From assembly GCF_037975245.1 (NCBI RefSeq), contig NC_092574.1:758001-822000 (forward strand): a stretch of 64,000 nucleotides of DNA. The letters are read 5' to 3'. A model generated the notes under the pieces. It was not told the origin of the DNA, made no database searches, and saw only the letters and a list, made by a program, of their open reading frames with translations. Origin of the DNA: Apostichopus japonicus (lineage: Eukaryota > Echinodermata > Holothuroidea > Aspidochirotida > Stichopodidae). Below are positions 48,961 through 61,359 of this stretch, piece after piece. Both the position numbers and the translations under genes were made by a program. How positions within the stretch are numbered: the first letter of the stretch is position 1; each line of letters starts with the position of its first letter.

Positions 48961-49360
48961 TGGAATTGTTCAGGCACAAGTTGTCAGGTAAAACCTGACC
49001 CATGTTTCCACACCAATCGAGGTGTATCAGCTCTCGCCTTAGTTGGGCATCCAAAGACTTCACTGACAACTGTGCATTGTGCCATGACTATTGACCGAAA
49101 TGGAGTGATTGGAATGCCTCTATCTAATTGGTATGTTTTTATGAACTATTATTATATTATTCTTCATATCTTTACTATTCTACAGATTACATATGGGAAC
49201 TTTTTGACTGCTTGCACAACTTCTGCAGAAGTGGAACTCTGGGAGAGGAGTGTCCTGTTCCTGTCAGAGAAGAGCCACCACCACTTGCAAGCTCCTATGT
49301 TCATCCGAACAATGAGGATGCCATAAAACAACACCGAAGCAGATTTCAAAAGCTTTGCTG

Positions 49361-50383
49361 AAGTGGTTGATGGCCTCCCAATTTCTAATTTTGTTTCATT
49401 GTAGTGGGGAGCAATCGACTCTGTGAATTGTCTGTTCACATGGTGTATGGCACAGCTGCAGAGCAGTGTTAATTAACAGGTCACTACAATCCTTTAGGGA
49501 AGTTGCTAAAGTCTTACATTAAAGTTTTACTTACATCTGGTTTCCATTGTAACTAACTGAATTATAACATTATATTGGAACAAAAGTTCCAATGACAAGT
49601 ATTCCTATCTAGAGAGCTCAGACTTCATAAATATCAATTTCATGCTGACTTAATACTTCTATGCGAATTTGGTGTTTCAAACATGTTGCCAATTTTTTGT
49701 TTTTCTCGAAATAAATTGACAGAATTTGCTGTTTGTTCCCCGCATGGGATAAAATGTGATTTTTTTTATCCCATTTATGATCAAGTAACCTTGATATTCC
49801 ATGGATTAATGAACAATTTCAGATTTATTTTCATTACAGTTTTATTAAAATGAAAGCCTAAGCTCTCCAGATCCCATTGACAGAGTGGTTTAGGCTACTT
49901 TATTCAAACTATTCTTCTATTTTAACCTAGTATATTTGACATTTCAATCATCCAGATTTTGTTGGCAGGCTACTAGAAGTGACAGCTTTGCTTACAAGAG
50001 AGAATACATACAAAAAATTATCGTGAGTTTTATTATTTATTACTGTCATGTACTTCCCAATCTTGAAGGGGTACTGAAGGCTTTTGAAAAATTATGAACA
50101 GATATTGTATTAGCATCGAGGTCAATCGAACAATGTAAAATTTCATCCAAGATTGAAGTTAATACCATGAACCAGGAAAATGTATGCTGGAATTCCAAAA
50201 TGTTCACCATTCAGCCACAAAACAGACATGACTGAACCCTGTTTCTATAAACCTTTGCAGAAATGATACTATGACTTGGCATAAACAGTCCACATTCTCA
50301 CAGTCTTGATAGTTTAAATCCTTCATACTGTTCAGATGGTAAAGCTTCTCTAATCCTCCTTACTGCATAGGATGGGAGAACAA
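49361..50383. other. no gene recognised
   Basis: AT-rich, no supported feature. Confidence 0.4.
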
Positions 50384-50953
50384 CATAGGCGTACGGGAGC
50401 ATTTCAGTTTGGGGGGGCAGAACTTTTTGTGCCTAAAAGTTCCTGTGACACTATCTAAGCGGAGCACCACCATCGGTTGGCGCGTAGCGTACAAGAAAAT
50501 TTTTGGCAAACAATGCCTCTCAGATTGCCGGAAACGGCACTTCTGAGGCCTTGCAAGTTGCATCTGAACATTCTTTATTTTATAATCACACGTTTTAAAA
50601 TTTACACTTCCCCAAAAATTTGGTAAATAAGAAGAAGAAAAAATAGTAACATCACTTTGAAGGGGAAAAATGGGACAGTATATTTTTTAAGCTCCTACTT
50701 AGTTACCTTATTTATTATTTTAACACAGTACTCAGCTACCCTCCAGAAAAACATACATTGTTCAACGACACGTAGGCGGGATAATGTCGCTGTGCCGGGT
50801 GAGACTGCAATTTGTCTCACAAAAATGTATAAAATATCACAAAGAATATGATAAACCTGTACTTCTAGGCTTGTAGGCACTCCCCACCCCCCCCCCACTA
50901 TCCATGAAAAAGAAAATGTTTCTTATATACACTCATGTTGGGGATGTCCAGGT

Positions 50954-51598
50954 CAAGGGCGGCGGAAGCACTTTTAATCTGGGGGGGGGGCACCGACATC
51001 AAAGGGCACTTTGCAGAAATTCGATTGGACTGATGCAGCCTTATATTCAGTACCCTTTATAACTCTTATTGTATTATCTTATTTGTGTAAACACATCATT
51101 CCATCAACGCCCCCCCCCCCCCTAAAGGAAAATATGCATACTAACATTGCAATATCCAATGCACAAATTGGGAAACAAGGAACAATTTTTCTTTTGAGAC
51201 AAAATGAGGTGAAATCATGCTAGTTGCTAATGTAGGAATCTTCCAAATTAGAGTTTTTTCTTGTTAATATCTTAACAAATTTTTTCCATTCGAAATAGCT
51301 TTGAGTTTGACCCACATTCATTAAAAGTCACAGGCTTAGCCAGGATTTGCAAAGTTGTATGCACGACTATCTGAGCGGAGCGCCACCATTGGTTGGCGCG
51401 GAGCGTACTATAAAGTTTTTGGTTTTACAAACCCCTCAGATGGCCGGAAACGGCCCTTCCCGAGTGTTCATTCTGGTTCCCTGGCCTCTTGCTAACTTGA
51501 GGCACCTCAATTTTTATGTAGAAAAAAGGCACATTTTTAACTTGAGGAAAAGTGGGGGGCACGTGCCCCCTGTGCCTCCCCCGGTTTCGCCGCCCTTG
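50954..51598. mobile_element. nested hAT-like MITE, 645 bp
   Basis: Termini CAAGGGCGGCGGAAGC and GGTTTCGCCGCCCTTG are inverted repeats. Flanks GTCCAGGT (50946-50953) and GTCCAGGG (51599-51606) are an 8-bp duplication with one mismatch. It holds poly-G and poly-C blocks near both ends and a reversed GCGCCACCATTGGTTGGCGC core at 51380-51400. The ORFs are not transposase-like. Confidence 0.85.
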
Positions 51599-51792
51599 GT
51601 CCAGGGATACAATTGATTAGTTAATAAAAAATTGATCATGCAAAAAGCGTGGTAGCCCAGATAAACTGCGCTTACGGTGGTGCTACACAGAAATATTCGG
51701 GCATCATGATGCTAAATAAAGAAAATCATGGAATTGTCGGGCAAAAATTTGAAAAAGATTCGGGCAAGCTACTGCATATTTATATATATATA

Positions 51793-51857
51793 TTTCCAGA
51801 TGACAAGAAATTTGGGCAAAAGTCCTGAAAAATTCGGGCAGCCTAAAAAAAAATATA

Positions 51858-51892
<35 letters not shown>

Positions 51893-51949
51893 CTCTTAGG
51901 CTACCCGAATTTTTCAGGACTTTTGCCCGAATTTCTTGTCCTCTGGAAA
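51793..51949. repeat. AT-cored palindrome, 54-bp arms
   Basis: Left arm 51793-51846 (TTTCCAGATGACAAGAAATT through TTCGGGCAGCCTAA) and right arm 51896-51949 are near-perfect inverted repeats with about four mismatches. The central 49 bases are A/T-only, mostly TA dinucleotides. Confidence 0.93.
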
Positions 51950-52701
51950 TTTGGGGGGGCAGTCTGCCCCCCCGCCTCGTACACCTATATGAGTCTATCC
52001 ACACTCACTGTGATGAGTTAAAACAGTATCACTCAGTCAGGGAAGCAAGCAATTAAGCTGATGACCATGACCTCGACAAGTGCCATCGAACTTGCAAGGC
52101 CTTCTGCTGTTGTTAACACGGCAAGATGCTGCTGAGAGATGTGACACCTCCACACATATGTGGGAGATGTGAAATGATTTGATACTTAGAAGTTAATTTC
52201 TTTGCACAATACTTTGAAGAGCAGATGCTGAAGTAAAAGTACACGGAGAATATTGGTTGATTCGTAGCAGTGTTTATTACAGTGAGTTGTTTACAAGAAC
52301 ATGGTGATCGTAACCATTCATCGTGTGTGTTCATTGAGAATGTCTGAGAACAATTTGAAAATAAAGCCCTCAAGGAAAGAACCCTTTCTGAAAACTGCCA
52401 TCAATTAGCATGCAATAATTCGGGGCAAAATACAGACTACCAATAATGTAAATTTATCCCTAATTCTATCATTATTATCACACAACCTCTGTCATGGACC
52501 GCAAAATACACATAGGAATAAGGCCTGGAGCCCCGGACAAACAGTCTTAAATTCCCATCTTATACACTCCCTTTCCTTTAGATCTCTGGCTTGGATTTGG
52601 AAGAGCTGCCAGATGACATTCACTAGCCACTTGCATCAGTTCCTTTTCTCACTGCTCTGGATGAACGTGCCCGGACTGATGTAAATGTGGAGAAACGTTT
52701 G

Positions 52702-54900
52702 GTAAATGCTCATACTTTGTCGTATGTAAGTAAAAATATGACATACACTATAAGCAGCTAGGTAGGTTTTACTTTATGAAAGTAGAACTGACCAGTACTG
52801 TATGGTTTTTCGGTACTTTACTCTTCACGCTACAGATTACAGTACTGTAAAATAGCTAACTTGCAGAAACTTTAGATCAAAGTTAGTGCAGAGCTGTTAT
52901 CTGCTATGTTAGAAAACGTAAATAGAAAAAGAAAAACATTGTATAATAGTTTTTTTCAGTACTGTTCTTTTGATTGACCTCTAAAGAGTTATAGACAGGG
53001 CAATTGATTGTTTTCATGAGGGCATGCATGATGTCAATTATTTACCAATTGCCTGAAAAATTCATCACAGTATTCAGGTTAGATTCTCTATGACATGCTG
53101 AAATGCTGGCTTCCATGAAATGCAAAAGATCATAAATTCACAACTGTTTACATCCAGATTTTGACCCTGTCATCAATGTGTGGGCAGCTCTTGTCTGTTG
53201 CAGTAAGGAGGATACTGCAAGAATTAATCTTAAATGATGTAGCCATACATGTCAACTGGACAACTAGGGGAGAAATTAGCCTTCAAGGTCATGTTGCTTT
53301 GTAAAGTTCTAGAAAGTTTGTACAATTCATTGAACATCTGCTTACTTTACATCGTACGATAGTCTTGTTAAGACCCTAACCTGTAGCCTAGTGCACCTTC
53401 CTTCGCACATCTATTTCCCTATATAACTATTATGCTGTACTGTCCAGAGAACGTCCCCGGCAACGCTTGCAATTGATAACAGACAGGTCCTCAGGCATGC
53501 AAAATTCAGTGGATGACTTTCGTGATGGGCATAGATGGACTCTGAGGCATATATTGTACCCACATGAGAAAAGAATATTACAAACATCTTGACCAAGACC
53601 ACACATATTCTAAGAAATGGCCTGTATGTGTTACTTATTATGATAGGCCTTTCAGATAAGGCTATTAGTTGAAACTTGTATCCTCAGAAATCCACGCAGA
53701 GACCTAATTCAAATTCTTTCTAAGATGGCTGCCATGGTCATACATAGTATTTAACTTGGCTGCAAAAAAAGAAAAAAAAAATACGGCACAAAGATGGTAT
53801 AATCACCCTGTCCATGAGCAGGCCTGTATTGATTGTTGTGGATATCATGTTGCTGAGTATTTAAAACGATATTTGGCAAATTATTCTAAACAAACGGTCT
53901 GCTGGATTGGTACAATTAAATTTATGCTGTATTAGCCCCAAATATGCCAGATTTTTTTTATAATATTTAAAATGTTTTTCTAACCACCCTGAGAGAAATT
54001 TACCTCGTCTCATGTGCTCATGTACACATTTTGAGGTTAATTTGGAAATTACGAATTTCAGCAAAGTACTTTTTTAAAAACTTCTAACAATTATAACATG
54101 CTATAATTTGGGGCCAATACTGAATAGTTTAAAGGCATTGAAAAAATAAACCGCATGCCACGCTCTGAAAAAGTTAACTTTCCGTTGCTTGAAAGTGAAG
54201 TTTTCTTGTCGCTACAAAATGCAGACAATATTGAAACGTGATACCTTGTTATCTTTTATCTTGACCTGAGATGTCCATCGCTGCTATGTACACTGTGTTG
54301 TGGGTATTGACCGTAGCTGTATATATTGACTGTACACTAGTGTCTAATTACCGACGGTAGCAAGCTGTGTGTGTATTCTCTGGGATCGATGGTGGTGTCT
54401 AACTTTTCTGTTACACCTCAATCGAAACTAGGTCAGATTACCGGCATGGGATGGTCTTTGTTTGCGAGTCTTCACACCCTTTAAGCCCGCAACTGAACTG
54501 ATGCACATGCTCTGGTACATATAGGGAGCTGCAGCAGCATGGGTAGTGAAACTGGTTGCTCACACACTCAGGTCATTTGCTGGGTTATATGGTTGGAGTT
54601 TCTACTAAAAGGAGGAAGTTCTCAGGTCCTCTAAAATAGGAACAAATGATTGTATTAATATGAAGAACTTAGCTGCATACTCTTCCAATGTTAAGAGTTA
54701 TAATGGAGTTGAGGATTTAATTACTGATTATTAATGTTGTTTCCAGTTTGATTTATTCTGTTGCATAATTTGTTATGGAAGTTTACTCTACAGAAGAACA
54801 TGCACTGTACATTGTTTCATATTATACTATCATGTGTAACCAGTATGACTATTATGTCAGTAATGTCTGCCAAGGTTCTTTGCTGCCAATTGAAGGTGGA
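52702..54900. other. no gene recognised
   Basis: AT-rich. Short open frames lack domains. Poly-A tract near 53765-53781. Confidence 0.4.
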
Positions 54901-54906
54901 TTGGTA

Positions 54907-54930
54907 TTATTATTATTATTATTATTATAG
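54907..54930. repeat. ATT trinucleotide microsatellite
   Basis: About eight tandem ATT units. Confidence 0.9.
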
Positions 54931-55637
54931 GTTCTGTGTCATTTCACTTGGTACTGTGGTCCACTGTCATCCCAGGTACAGGATTTGCTGCTGTAATGGT
55001 CTTGTTGGTTTGGTGAGTACATAGGCCTTTATGTATCATAAGTGGCTGAGAATCCAGATCCCAAACATTCCCTATACTATAGTTATTATCTGGTGGCATG
55101 TGTGAAAGATTTGGACAAAGAGTAAAGTTGATTCCCATGATTATATGTTGTCATTCTTTAACCTGAAACTATATGTATATATTACCGAAAAAAACCTATG
55201 TTTGGTTCCTTAAAATTGTTATTGTATCACTTCTAGTAAAATGTACTTTATGAGTTTCAGTGGTATTATCTATTACATAATATTTGGTGTAACTTTGTTT
55301 TGCCATACTTCAAATTGTTCAGCTTCAGCTACTTATTTATTCGTCCACGTCTGAACGACATCCTTACGTGATTGGCTTGTTGAACCCTTGTGATTTGTGT
55401 TACGTAATTAGTCCTTTCCAGTGTTCATAAATTGGGCACACACGAAAAAAGGACTACTGGCGTTGGTTACGTAGTATATTTTACATGCCAGATATTAAGT
55501 GCTTCTGAAATTACTTGTATCTTGTGAAATGGTTAGATTTATACAGGTATTTCTGTTTGTAATTGGGACCAGTTGGAGTGGTTTTCATGTTCTTGATGTT
55601 TTAAATTAGGGCTAAAAGAGGTATACTGGTGCTTATA
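54931..55637. other. no gene recognised
   Basis: No supported coding frame. Confidence 0.4.
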
Positions 55638-55639
55638 CA

Positions 55640-55731
<92 letters not shown>

Positions 55732-55734
55732 AAA
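55638..55734. repeat. AAAT tetranucleotide microsatellite at the LINE 3' end
   Basis: More than 20 tandem AAAT units joined directly to the 3' end of the reversed LINE copy. The LINE copy at 1971 has only a short ATT tail at the same place. Confidence 0.97.
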
Positions 55735-56245
55735 TAATTTATTCTTATATAGCGCTTTACATCAAAAGAATGATCTCAAAGCACTTCACAGAATAAAATA
55801 ATACAACTTAAAATATTACAGCTTAAAAATATTACAGCCTAAAAATATTGCATCCTAAGAATTACAGAAATAAATAACTGAACAGTAATGATTAAAAACA
55901 ATAAAAATTCAGAAATTAAAGACGAAGCAATAAAATATGACAGCATACAATAAACTAATATACTAAACTATTACAGCCGAAAATTAGTAAACAATAAGAC
56001 TATCAAAATATAAATAGAAAATATATCTTAATATACAACAATCAAAAGATGGCAAGATGGTAACACAAACAATATGTCTGGAGGTTTAAAAGAAAAATAC
56101 TTTTGAAAAAGGTAAGTTTTAAGGATTGCCTTAAAAACATTTAATGATGGAGCTGCCCTGATGTCATTGGGGAGTGAATTCCATAGCTCAGGTGCAAAAT
56201 AGGCAAAAGATCGTGCACCATTGCTTTTTTGGGCGAATCTCTGAG
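55735..56245 (-). mobile_element. 5'-truncated CR1/L2-type LINE, copy 2
   Basis: Reverse complement of about 1442-1960: same GCGCTATATAAGAATAAATT end, GATCATTCTTTTGATGTAAA, CTCCCCAATGACATCAGGGC and CAGATTCGCCCAAAAAAGC. It retains the 3' UTR and roughly the last 50 codons of the RT ORF (LPNDIRAAPSLNVFKA is preserved). Dead on arrival by 5' truncation. Confidence 0.93.
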
Positions 56246-56834
56246 GGAGGTCAACACAGGTTTCAAGTATTTAAGGTGAATGTTTAGTATTATGTTAAGT
56301 ATGAAGAATTTTAAGTAATGTTCAGTAGTTGCCTCAGAGCTTGGAAACCTGACAATATATCTGAAAAAAACACTATAACATCACTTCTGTCTCTTTATTA
56401 TTTGGTCACGACCGTTGTGACAAGTCATAGGTTAGTCACATTGGATTGTAGAAACCTACCATTCTAAAGAAATTCCCGTTTAAATATAATGGAAGAAATA
56501 AATATATACTGAAAACCTAATAAATAAACAAGAACCTTCCTGATTTAAAACAGCTATTTAAGTGCCAAAAACCTATATTTAATTAACACTATGCAGTTAG
56601 TGGAATTTGCTCTTTTACCCAATAGTATGTTCACAAGAAATTGCTACACAAGTTTTCTTATTTCACTGGTAAATATTTGGAGGTAAACTGGCACTGAGCA
56701 GATCAACCTATTCAACAGTAAAATATCAACAAATAAAACACCCTTTTATTTGCTACTAAACAATTACAAGTACTATATAAATAACACACCCAAATTTGTT
56801 CATTAATTGTCTTTCAACACTTCTCTATTTTCAG
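56246..56834. other. no gene recognised
   Basis: AT-rich, ending in a pyrimidine tract and TTTTCAG at 56828-56834, the acceptor of the next exon. Confidence 0.4.
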
Positions 56835-57275
56835 ATGGCCAACCTCAAAGAAATCTTTGCACAGAAAGGGCGAACTGGGCCATATTCCAAACCACTGAAA
56901 GTCTGTGCCAAAGCTCAATTTCAGAGCAACTTAAATACAGACTCTGGAAGTTCTTCCAAATTGACAGAGTTTGAAGTTGCTGACAATTCGTCAGCGGCCA
57001 AAGCGCTGGTGTACGACGACGAAAAACTTGTCAACTTCATAGTGGGAAGCAATATTCTCATCATTAATCAAGGTATAAAAACCCAAACTGACAAGTGCAT
57101 TGTTATTACAAAGCAAACCAAAGTAATAAAAACTTCATCAATTTCGGTAGATGAAGAATTATAACCCCAGGCAGAGCGACTTGCTAATCCACCACCAGCT
57201 GAACATGTGAATCTACAAAAAAAACACATCTCTCCAGCAAAGAAAATTGTCAGTGTAGAGGGACAAATCATTTCA

Positions 57276-58970
57276 GTAAGTTATAAATAGAATATCATCA
57301 TTTCAAAACATTTTTTTTCTTCAAATAACCCTTATGAGCAACAATAAATAAAAATCCATTTGTAATTTTTTTTTTTTTTTCATATCTAGATTGTATCAAA
57401 TTATTTCAATAATTTGGTTATTTCTACCATTACAACATTGCAATCTTGAAAATAACACGCAATTTGTAATGCAATTTCTTATTAAAAACAACATGTCTAT
57501 CACATAAGATAAAAAAAGGCAACAAGTAGACAAACTATAAAAAAGACTAAAAGAATCTGTCATCATAAAAAATTACATGTTAGGTAATTTGAAAAAGAGG
57601 ATATCTCATCCACGTTAAAGGAATTTCCCTTCAATTCTTTACTTTGACTTCAAATTGCTAAATGTTAATATTAATTGATCATTGGTAAAATACATCTACA
57701 AAAATGTTATAAACTTCATGGGAATGGGCAGCAATCATAGAGTGACCATAGGACATACCCCCCTCCCCAATATCAGAGAATGTCCCCATTGACTTGGTCA
57801 TGCCCCCCACCCAATATTGAGGACAAATTGCTGCTCAAGCTTACGTTCATTGTTTTTAATGGTTCACATTTCTTGTTGTTTTTTCTTAAAATTAATATTA
57901 GTAGTACTTCTTTATTGAACAAACTTTAGGTTATCTTTCAATTTAATCATTGTTACAACCTCACATTTGTTGCTAGGGAAGATATAACTTGATGTTGCAT
58001 ACCTTTGTGTCATACACATTGGATTGCAACTTCTGTCACACTGTTACCGTCACACTGTTACCGTCACAATGTTACTGTCACACTGTTACCATGCATTGTT
58101 ATAGTTATGAAATAATATTTCAGGTTGTAATGGTTTTGTCAGTCAATTTGTTTATTTCCACATGAGAGTTAACACTATGTTGGATAAAATGTGGCAAACT
58201 TTTAATTTCAGAGAGTTTTGAGAATAGGTATAGGGTAAAAAACTAAGGAATTTTTTCATGTTGACATGAAAAATACCTTGAAAATATGCTTCGGTAACAG
58301 TGTCGTCACACTGTTACCATCCCCCATTATTTATTTGAACTATCCCCCAAATTGTGCATGTTTCAAAAGTGTCATTGTTAACACTTTTTCACTGATAACC
58401 TATTCTGAAGTGATTCCTTAAATATTCTGAGAAAAACAAAATAAACTGACTAAATGTGTCATTTTTGTCACACTGTTATCATGGAATTGCCCTGTTATAA
58501 ACCTAGCATGCCAAGCTTGGTGTACAACAATTGCCCCCCAACAATTTCCCAACCATTACAATTGCAAAGATACCTTGATTCATACAAAAAAACTTGAGCA
58601 CACCAATTTCAATAGGAAATTCAAATTGTATATTATCAATACCACTCTTATCAAATGGAAAACAGATACATTCAAGTAAATCCAATTCCTTTAAAATCCC
58701 CTAAATTTTGCATTACTAAATAGGTGTAACCACCTATCCTAACTTGACCTATAACCCTGAGTTCTAAATCTGCTTTCCATTACCACCAATCATATTAAAT
58801 TTGTTATATCATTTTTTACATTATATTCTACAAAAAAATAAAATAGTATAATAAAGTGATACACACTTTAACTTCTCTAATTTCCACATTACTATCTCTC
58901 ACCGCCCCCCCCCCAAAAAAAATTTAATTCAGTAAAAATGCTTAACCTTTTTTTACATTTCCCAATACAG
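57276..58970. other. intron of the OB-fold gene with CACTGTTACC repeats
   Basis: No exon recognised. It holds a run of TCACACTGTTACCG-type repeats at 58033-58096 and a GGTAACAGTGT/ACACTGTTACC palindrome at 58292-58317. A TGTCACACTGTTATCATGG block at 58467 follows. Probably remnants of a small transposon. Confidence 0.5.
58033..58096 (+). repeat. 14-15-bp minisatellite, TCACACTGTTACCG
   Basis: Four tandem imperfect copies. The same word recurs singly at 58307 and 58468, and at 29254 upstream of the transposase. Confidence 0.85.
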
Positions 58971-59175
58971 CAAGAACTTGTACGCACTGTGCAAGTCAAA
59001 GCATCGCCTGTTAAAATAAGAAATAATTCTCTGCAACATGCAACTGGGACTTGCAGGGTTACACTTTGGAGAGACCAGGCAGAAAGAAATTGTATGTAGG
59101 AGACTACATAGAAATAACAATGCAGTCACTACTTCCAGGGGGAAACTTTCCACAACATCAAGAACAACGATTTCT

Positions 59176-60330
59176 GTAAGTTAATAATTGGATATCCCAT
59201 CAAATTAAAATTGGATATATAATTATGTTACTATAAATTTATTATGGTGTTTATCATAATGTTATTTCCATAATGTTATTTCACCAAAACAAACTGCATT
59301 GGTGGTGAGTGATAAGTAGCATAAATTCATTTCAAACCATTTGTTACCACATTCAGCCATTTACCACACTCTAATCAGATCTTGCCTCCCACACTCCCAA
59401 CCTCCCACATCTCAGGCCGCCCACATATATGTTAATAATACATTCACATATCTTGCCAAAGTGCACACAATGTTGCAAAATTTGACAACCATATGTCCAA
59501 ATAGTCATAAAACTACAATTAAAAGTATCAAAAGAATACATAAAACAAAATAATACATTGCACATATTAAAACAATGCAAAATGTACAAATAAACTTTGC
59601 AATTATAAATGTCATTTGCATTTCTTTAAATGTTTTAAGTGTTTTTTCCCAATATATATTACCTTCCATTTTGTTAACATGTTTAAGTACAATTTGTATA
59701 TATGCATTATCCAGGTCTTTCACAAAAATTATTATATCATATGAAACTAGGAAAGTGACTCTGTCATAAACACACCTGACACTTCACTTATCAATACTGA
59801 AACATGTTAGTGATTTTGCAACAAGTAAATTCATTTCATTATGCAAACTAACCCAATTTGTGTATTCTTTCTGTTAGCCTTGATCATGAATAATCATTCC
59901 ATGAACTGAAAGTAATTCAATAGCTAGGAATTAAGCAACAAATCACTAAACACTTTGGGTTTTGTCATTAAAAAAATGCAACTTTCGTATTACTGGAAGG
60001 TCTACCTTTCAAAAGTGGGCTATTTTAACCAAGTGATACATTATTTAGTGTAAAATTAATGCAATCATCCTTACTCCAGGAGCGAAAAAAGCATTTACTG
60101 TATGGGATACTTGAGACCATCTAAAGAAAGTTTTCTCCCACTCTTGTAAATCAATCTTGACAAAAATTATGCATTATAATTATTGGTTTTTGCTGCTATG
60201 GATTATTGGTTCAGTAATGTTACATCACTGGTTATGTAACAGTATTTTGCCACTGACTTATTTAATACTTGAAATTATTCCCTATTAAAAAGCAATGATA
60301 AATCACCTGGTATTCTTTTTTCAAATTCAG
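59176..60330. other. intron of the OB-fold gene
   Basis: AT-rich, no supported features; ends in AAATTCAG acceptor. Confidence 0.45.
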
Positions 60331-60582
60331 CCAAGAGAACTGCCAGAGACTACAAAAACAACAGCAATTATCGGCTATGAAGAGATGCAAGAAGATGGTA
60401 CTTTTCTTCTTACATGTGATGAGAACCCTACATACCGTACGTGTGAAGTGAGTGCCACAGTGATGTCTACCAGTTTGGACATCTGTTCAGAAGACCTGCC
60501 CAACTACCTAAGTGCAAACCTTCCAATAATGTGCAAACTAAAACTTAAAAACAACAAAATTACTTCAGTCAAGGAAATATAA

Positions 60583-61359
60583 ATAACAAAAAGAACAGCC
60601 CTAAAACCTTTCACCCAAAACCTTGACCTTGACCAAAAAACCTGTTCTAACTATATTTTTCTACATTGATATTTTCTCCATATTTTCTACATTTCTTGCA
60701 ATTTTTTGTGTACTTGTCGGCATTTTCCATATTTTTTACTTCTTTATTAAACTTTTTTATTTCTTTATAATATCTGCAATTGTAAGAAATTATATTTCTC
60801 CCCTAGTAAACAGAAAATTAACTCATTACACAACACCAACACTTTTTGAAATAATGCTTCATTATTCATTCTTTTTACACTTTTTATTGTCTTTAACCTA
60901 AAAACCAACAAAAATATATGCACCTCTAGCCTTCAAAGTTCAAACATTGTCCAAAAGGCCACCATCCGTTACATTACAACAAATATTTAATATACACAGA
61001 AAAGCAATTACAACTTTCGCCATTGCCAAACTACTATGCATTAAATCATATCAGTTACGATAACTCATAACATATTCATTTCTGTCTGCATGAAATAATT
61101 GCATTACTCCCTCATACCCTTTACAATCTTTATGTTTATTCAATAAGTTTTCAAAATTTCATAGAAATCTATATAGAACTGAGGGAAACATGCACTAAAA
61201 TTAAAATATTTCCCAGACAACAGTATAACAAGAGCCATACATTATATTGTATTATAACAATTCTTCCATTTCATCCTTTTTTTTGTTGTTGAAATTTCAT
61301 ATTTTCCTTTCCTTTTGCAATAGTATAACATTTCTTACATGGCCTACTTGCCTTTACAT
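60583..61359. other. no gene recognised
   Basis: Very AT-rich. The hydrophobic 92-codon frame at 60623-60901 reflects T-richness rather than a supported membrane protein. Confidence 0.4.

Larger units (their letters stand above)
50384..51991. mobile_element. probable CATAGGCGTACG-family element, split by a nested MITE
   Basis: Left end CATAGGCGTACGGGAGC at 50384; right end, read on the minus strand, CATATAGGTGTACGAGGCG ending at 51991. The right part (51700-51990) shares GGGCAAA/CCCGAATTT motifs and GGGGGGCAGTCTGCCC with the complete family member at 12925-13244. A GCGCCAACC-type core lies reversed at 50450-50590. Removing the nested 50954-51598 element leaves about 960 bp. No target duplication was seen, so the two ends may belong to different insertions. 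Confidence 0.5.
48227..52701 (+). pseudogene. weak multi-exon gene candidate, unrecognised
   Basis: Three coding-like exons with splice borders. 48227-48478 follows TTTTCAG and is Pro/Ser/Thr-rich; a frame change near 48365 is needed to join its first half to EYTEKPPGSPDYTPSVHSSD in the second. 49186-49360 follows TTCTACAG and holds YIWELFDCLHNFCRSG and a PPPLASSYVHPN segment. 52582-52701 follows CCTTTAG and holds SGLDLEELPDDIH, an in-frame TAG at about 52624, then ALDERARTDVNVEKRL up to a GTAAAT donor. Phases between the exons do not join cleanly, and I do not recognise the family. It could be a decayed paralogue of the 32-44 kb gene (similar Pro-rich exon with the same start phase) or an unrelated gene remnant. 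Confidence 0.3.
56835..60582 (+). pseudogene. three-exon OB-fold (RPA-like) gene, decayed
   Basis: Exon 1 56835-57275 starts right after TTTTCAG with ATG (MANLKEIFAQKGRTG). It holds an OB-fold-like stretch (KLTEFEVADNSSAAKALVYD, VGSNILIINQGI) and ends at GTAAGT. Exon 2 58971-59175 (QELVRTVQVKA, GTCRVTLWRDQAER; later NAVTTSRGKLSTTSRTTIS in another frame). Exon 3 60331-60582 (ELPETTKTTAIIGYEEMQED) ends at TAA. The junctions between exons are phase 0. From recall, the layout matches OB-fold nucleic-acid-binding proteins found in many copies in invertebrate genomes. Lesions: TAA at 57162-57164 with an open frame resuming after it, and two compensating shifts near 59094-59120 in exon 2 (net one extra base). 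Exon 3 is intact. Whether it is a host RPA relative or a mobile-element gene is open. Confidence 0.6.

Noticed and set aside
50384-51991. Single confident transposon with a target duplication
   Set aside because: The termini look paired but the flanks (GAGAACAA and AGTCTATC) do not match; confidence kept at 0.5.
60623-60901. 92-codon hydrophobic protein
   Set aside because: Phe/Ile/Leu richness follows from a T-rich tract just after the OB-fold gene; no independent support.
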